Below are positions 6,217 to 6,394 of a stretch of DNA of 6,394 nt, piece after piece. Within the stretch, counting starts at the first letter, position 1. The number at the start of each line of letters is the position of its first letter. The stretch is from assembly GCA_946482585.1 (NCBI GenBank), contig CAMLSI010000320.1, forward strand, positions 1 through 6,394. The letters run 5' to 3'. This stretch comes from an uncultured Lysobacteraceae bacterium. GTDB lineage: Bacteria > Pseudomonadota > Gammaproteobacteria > Xanthomonadales > Rhodanobacteraceae. The position numbers were made by a program, and so were the translations under genes. The notes beneath the pieces were generated by a model. It did no database searches. It was not told where the DNA came from and saw nothing but the letters and a program-made list of their open reading frames with translations.

Positions 6217-6394
6217 TTACTCGCCCTGCGGTGCCGGACGGCCGCCGCCGTTGCGGCCGCGCGGTGCGCCGCCCGGGCGCTGGCCCGGCTTCGCACCCGG
6301 CTTGCCGCGCGGCGGAGCCGGCTTGCGGCCACGCGGCTGTTCGTCGGTCGCGGCCTTGACGTTGCCTTCGGCGTCGAGTTCGACGAACTCGTCC
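6217..6394 (-). CDS. rpsB: Ribosomal protein S2, C-terminal 58 residues with basic Pro/Gly-rich tail (5' end outside window)
   Basis: The frame enters from the right edge and ends at TAA (6219-6217), 125 bp before tsf, the position expected of rpsB. S2 is the 30S protein that binds at the back of the head-body junction and is required with S1 for initiation. Residues seen start DEFVELDAEGNVKAATDEQP, resembling the acidic C-terminal end of gammaproteobacterial S2 (ESFVEAE in E. coli). About 39 residues then follow that consist almost wholly of Pro, Gly, Arg, Lys and Ala, for example RGKPGAKPGQRPGGAPRGR. E. coli S2 (241 aa) lacks such a tail. None of the conserved S2 globular domain lies in the window, so the call rests on gene order and the short acidic junction. 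Another protein upstream of tsf is possible but unlikely. Confidence 0.82.
   Translation of the reverse strand, partial: DEFVELDAEGNVKAATDEQPRGRKPAPPRGKPGAKPGQRPGGAPRGRNGGGRPAPQGE

Overview
The window looks like the chromosome of a high-GC gammaproteobacterium, most likely from the Xanthomonadales (Lysobacterales). The basis is the strong third-position G/C bias, the gammaproteobacterial sequence character of UMP kinase, EF-Ts and RRF, and a YebC protein whose wording ([23 protein letters not shown]) closely resembles the form I know from Xanthomonas relatives. The assignment is made by recall and not by a search.

The minus strand carries the conserved translation and cell-growth cluster, read right to left: the 3' end of rpsB (ribosomal protein S2, 6217-6394), tsf (EF-Ts, 5213-6091), pyrH (UMP kinase, 1301-2017) and the 5' part of frr (ribosome recycling factor, 1-325). 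In many bacteria these four genes lie in this order with little between them. Here the series is opened twice by plus-strand genes. Between frr and pyrH lies yebC (511-1230), a YebC/TACO1-family protein. Between pyrH and tsf lies a two-gene unit: a small exported protein of unknown function (2346-2894) and a large secreted PhoA-type alkaline phosphatase (2959-4995).

The regulatory layout matches the split. tsf ends at its own intrinsic terminator (5158-5186), followed by a bidirectional terminator that closes the phosphatase unit (5028-5059). frr and pyrH each have a plausible promoter of their own: an extended -10 TGCTATACT for frr and a TATGAT for pyrH. The yebC promoter diverges from that of frr. 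Upstream of the exported-protein/phosphatase pair is a run of four TCA-centred 7-mers spaced exactly 11 bp apart (2235-2274), followed by a weak -10. This resembles a PhoB-binding Pho box array, so the pair may be a phosphate-starvation unit set inside the translation cluster. Between rpsB and tsf is a perfect 12-bp hairpin that may act as an attenuator or processing site.

No tRNA, rRNA, CRISPR array, insertion sequence or phage gene is visible. The genes are mostly ordinary housekeeping. The parts worth a second look are the interrupted cluster, the Pho-box-like array, the unidentified exported protein, the extra N-terminal domain and altered nucleophile loop of the phosphatase, the Pro/Gly/Arg/Lys-rich tail on S2, and a 32-codon reading frame coupled to the end of pyrH.
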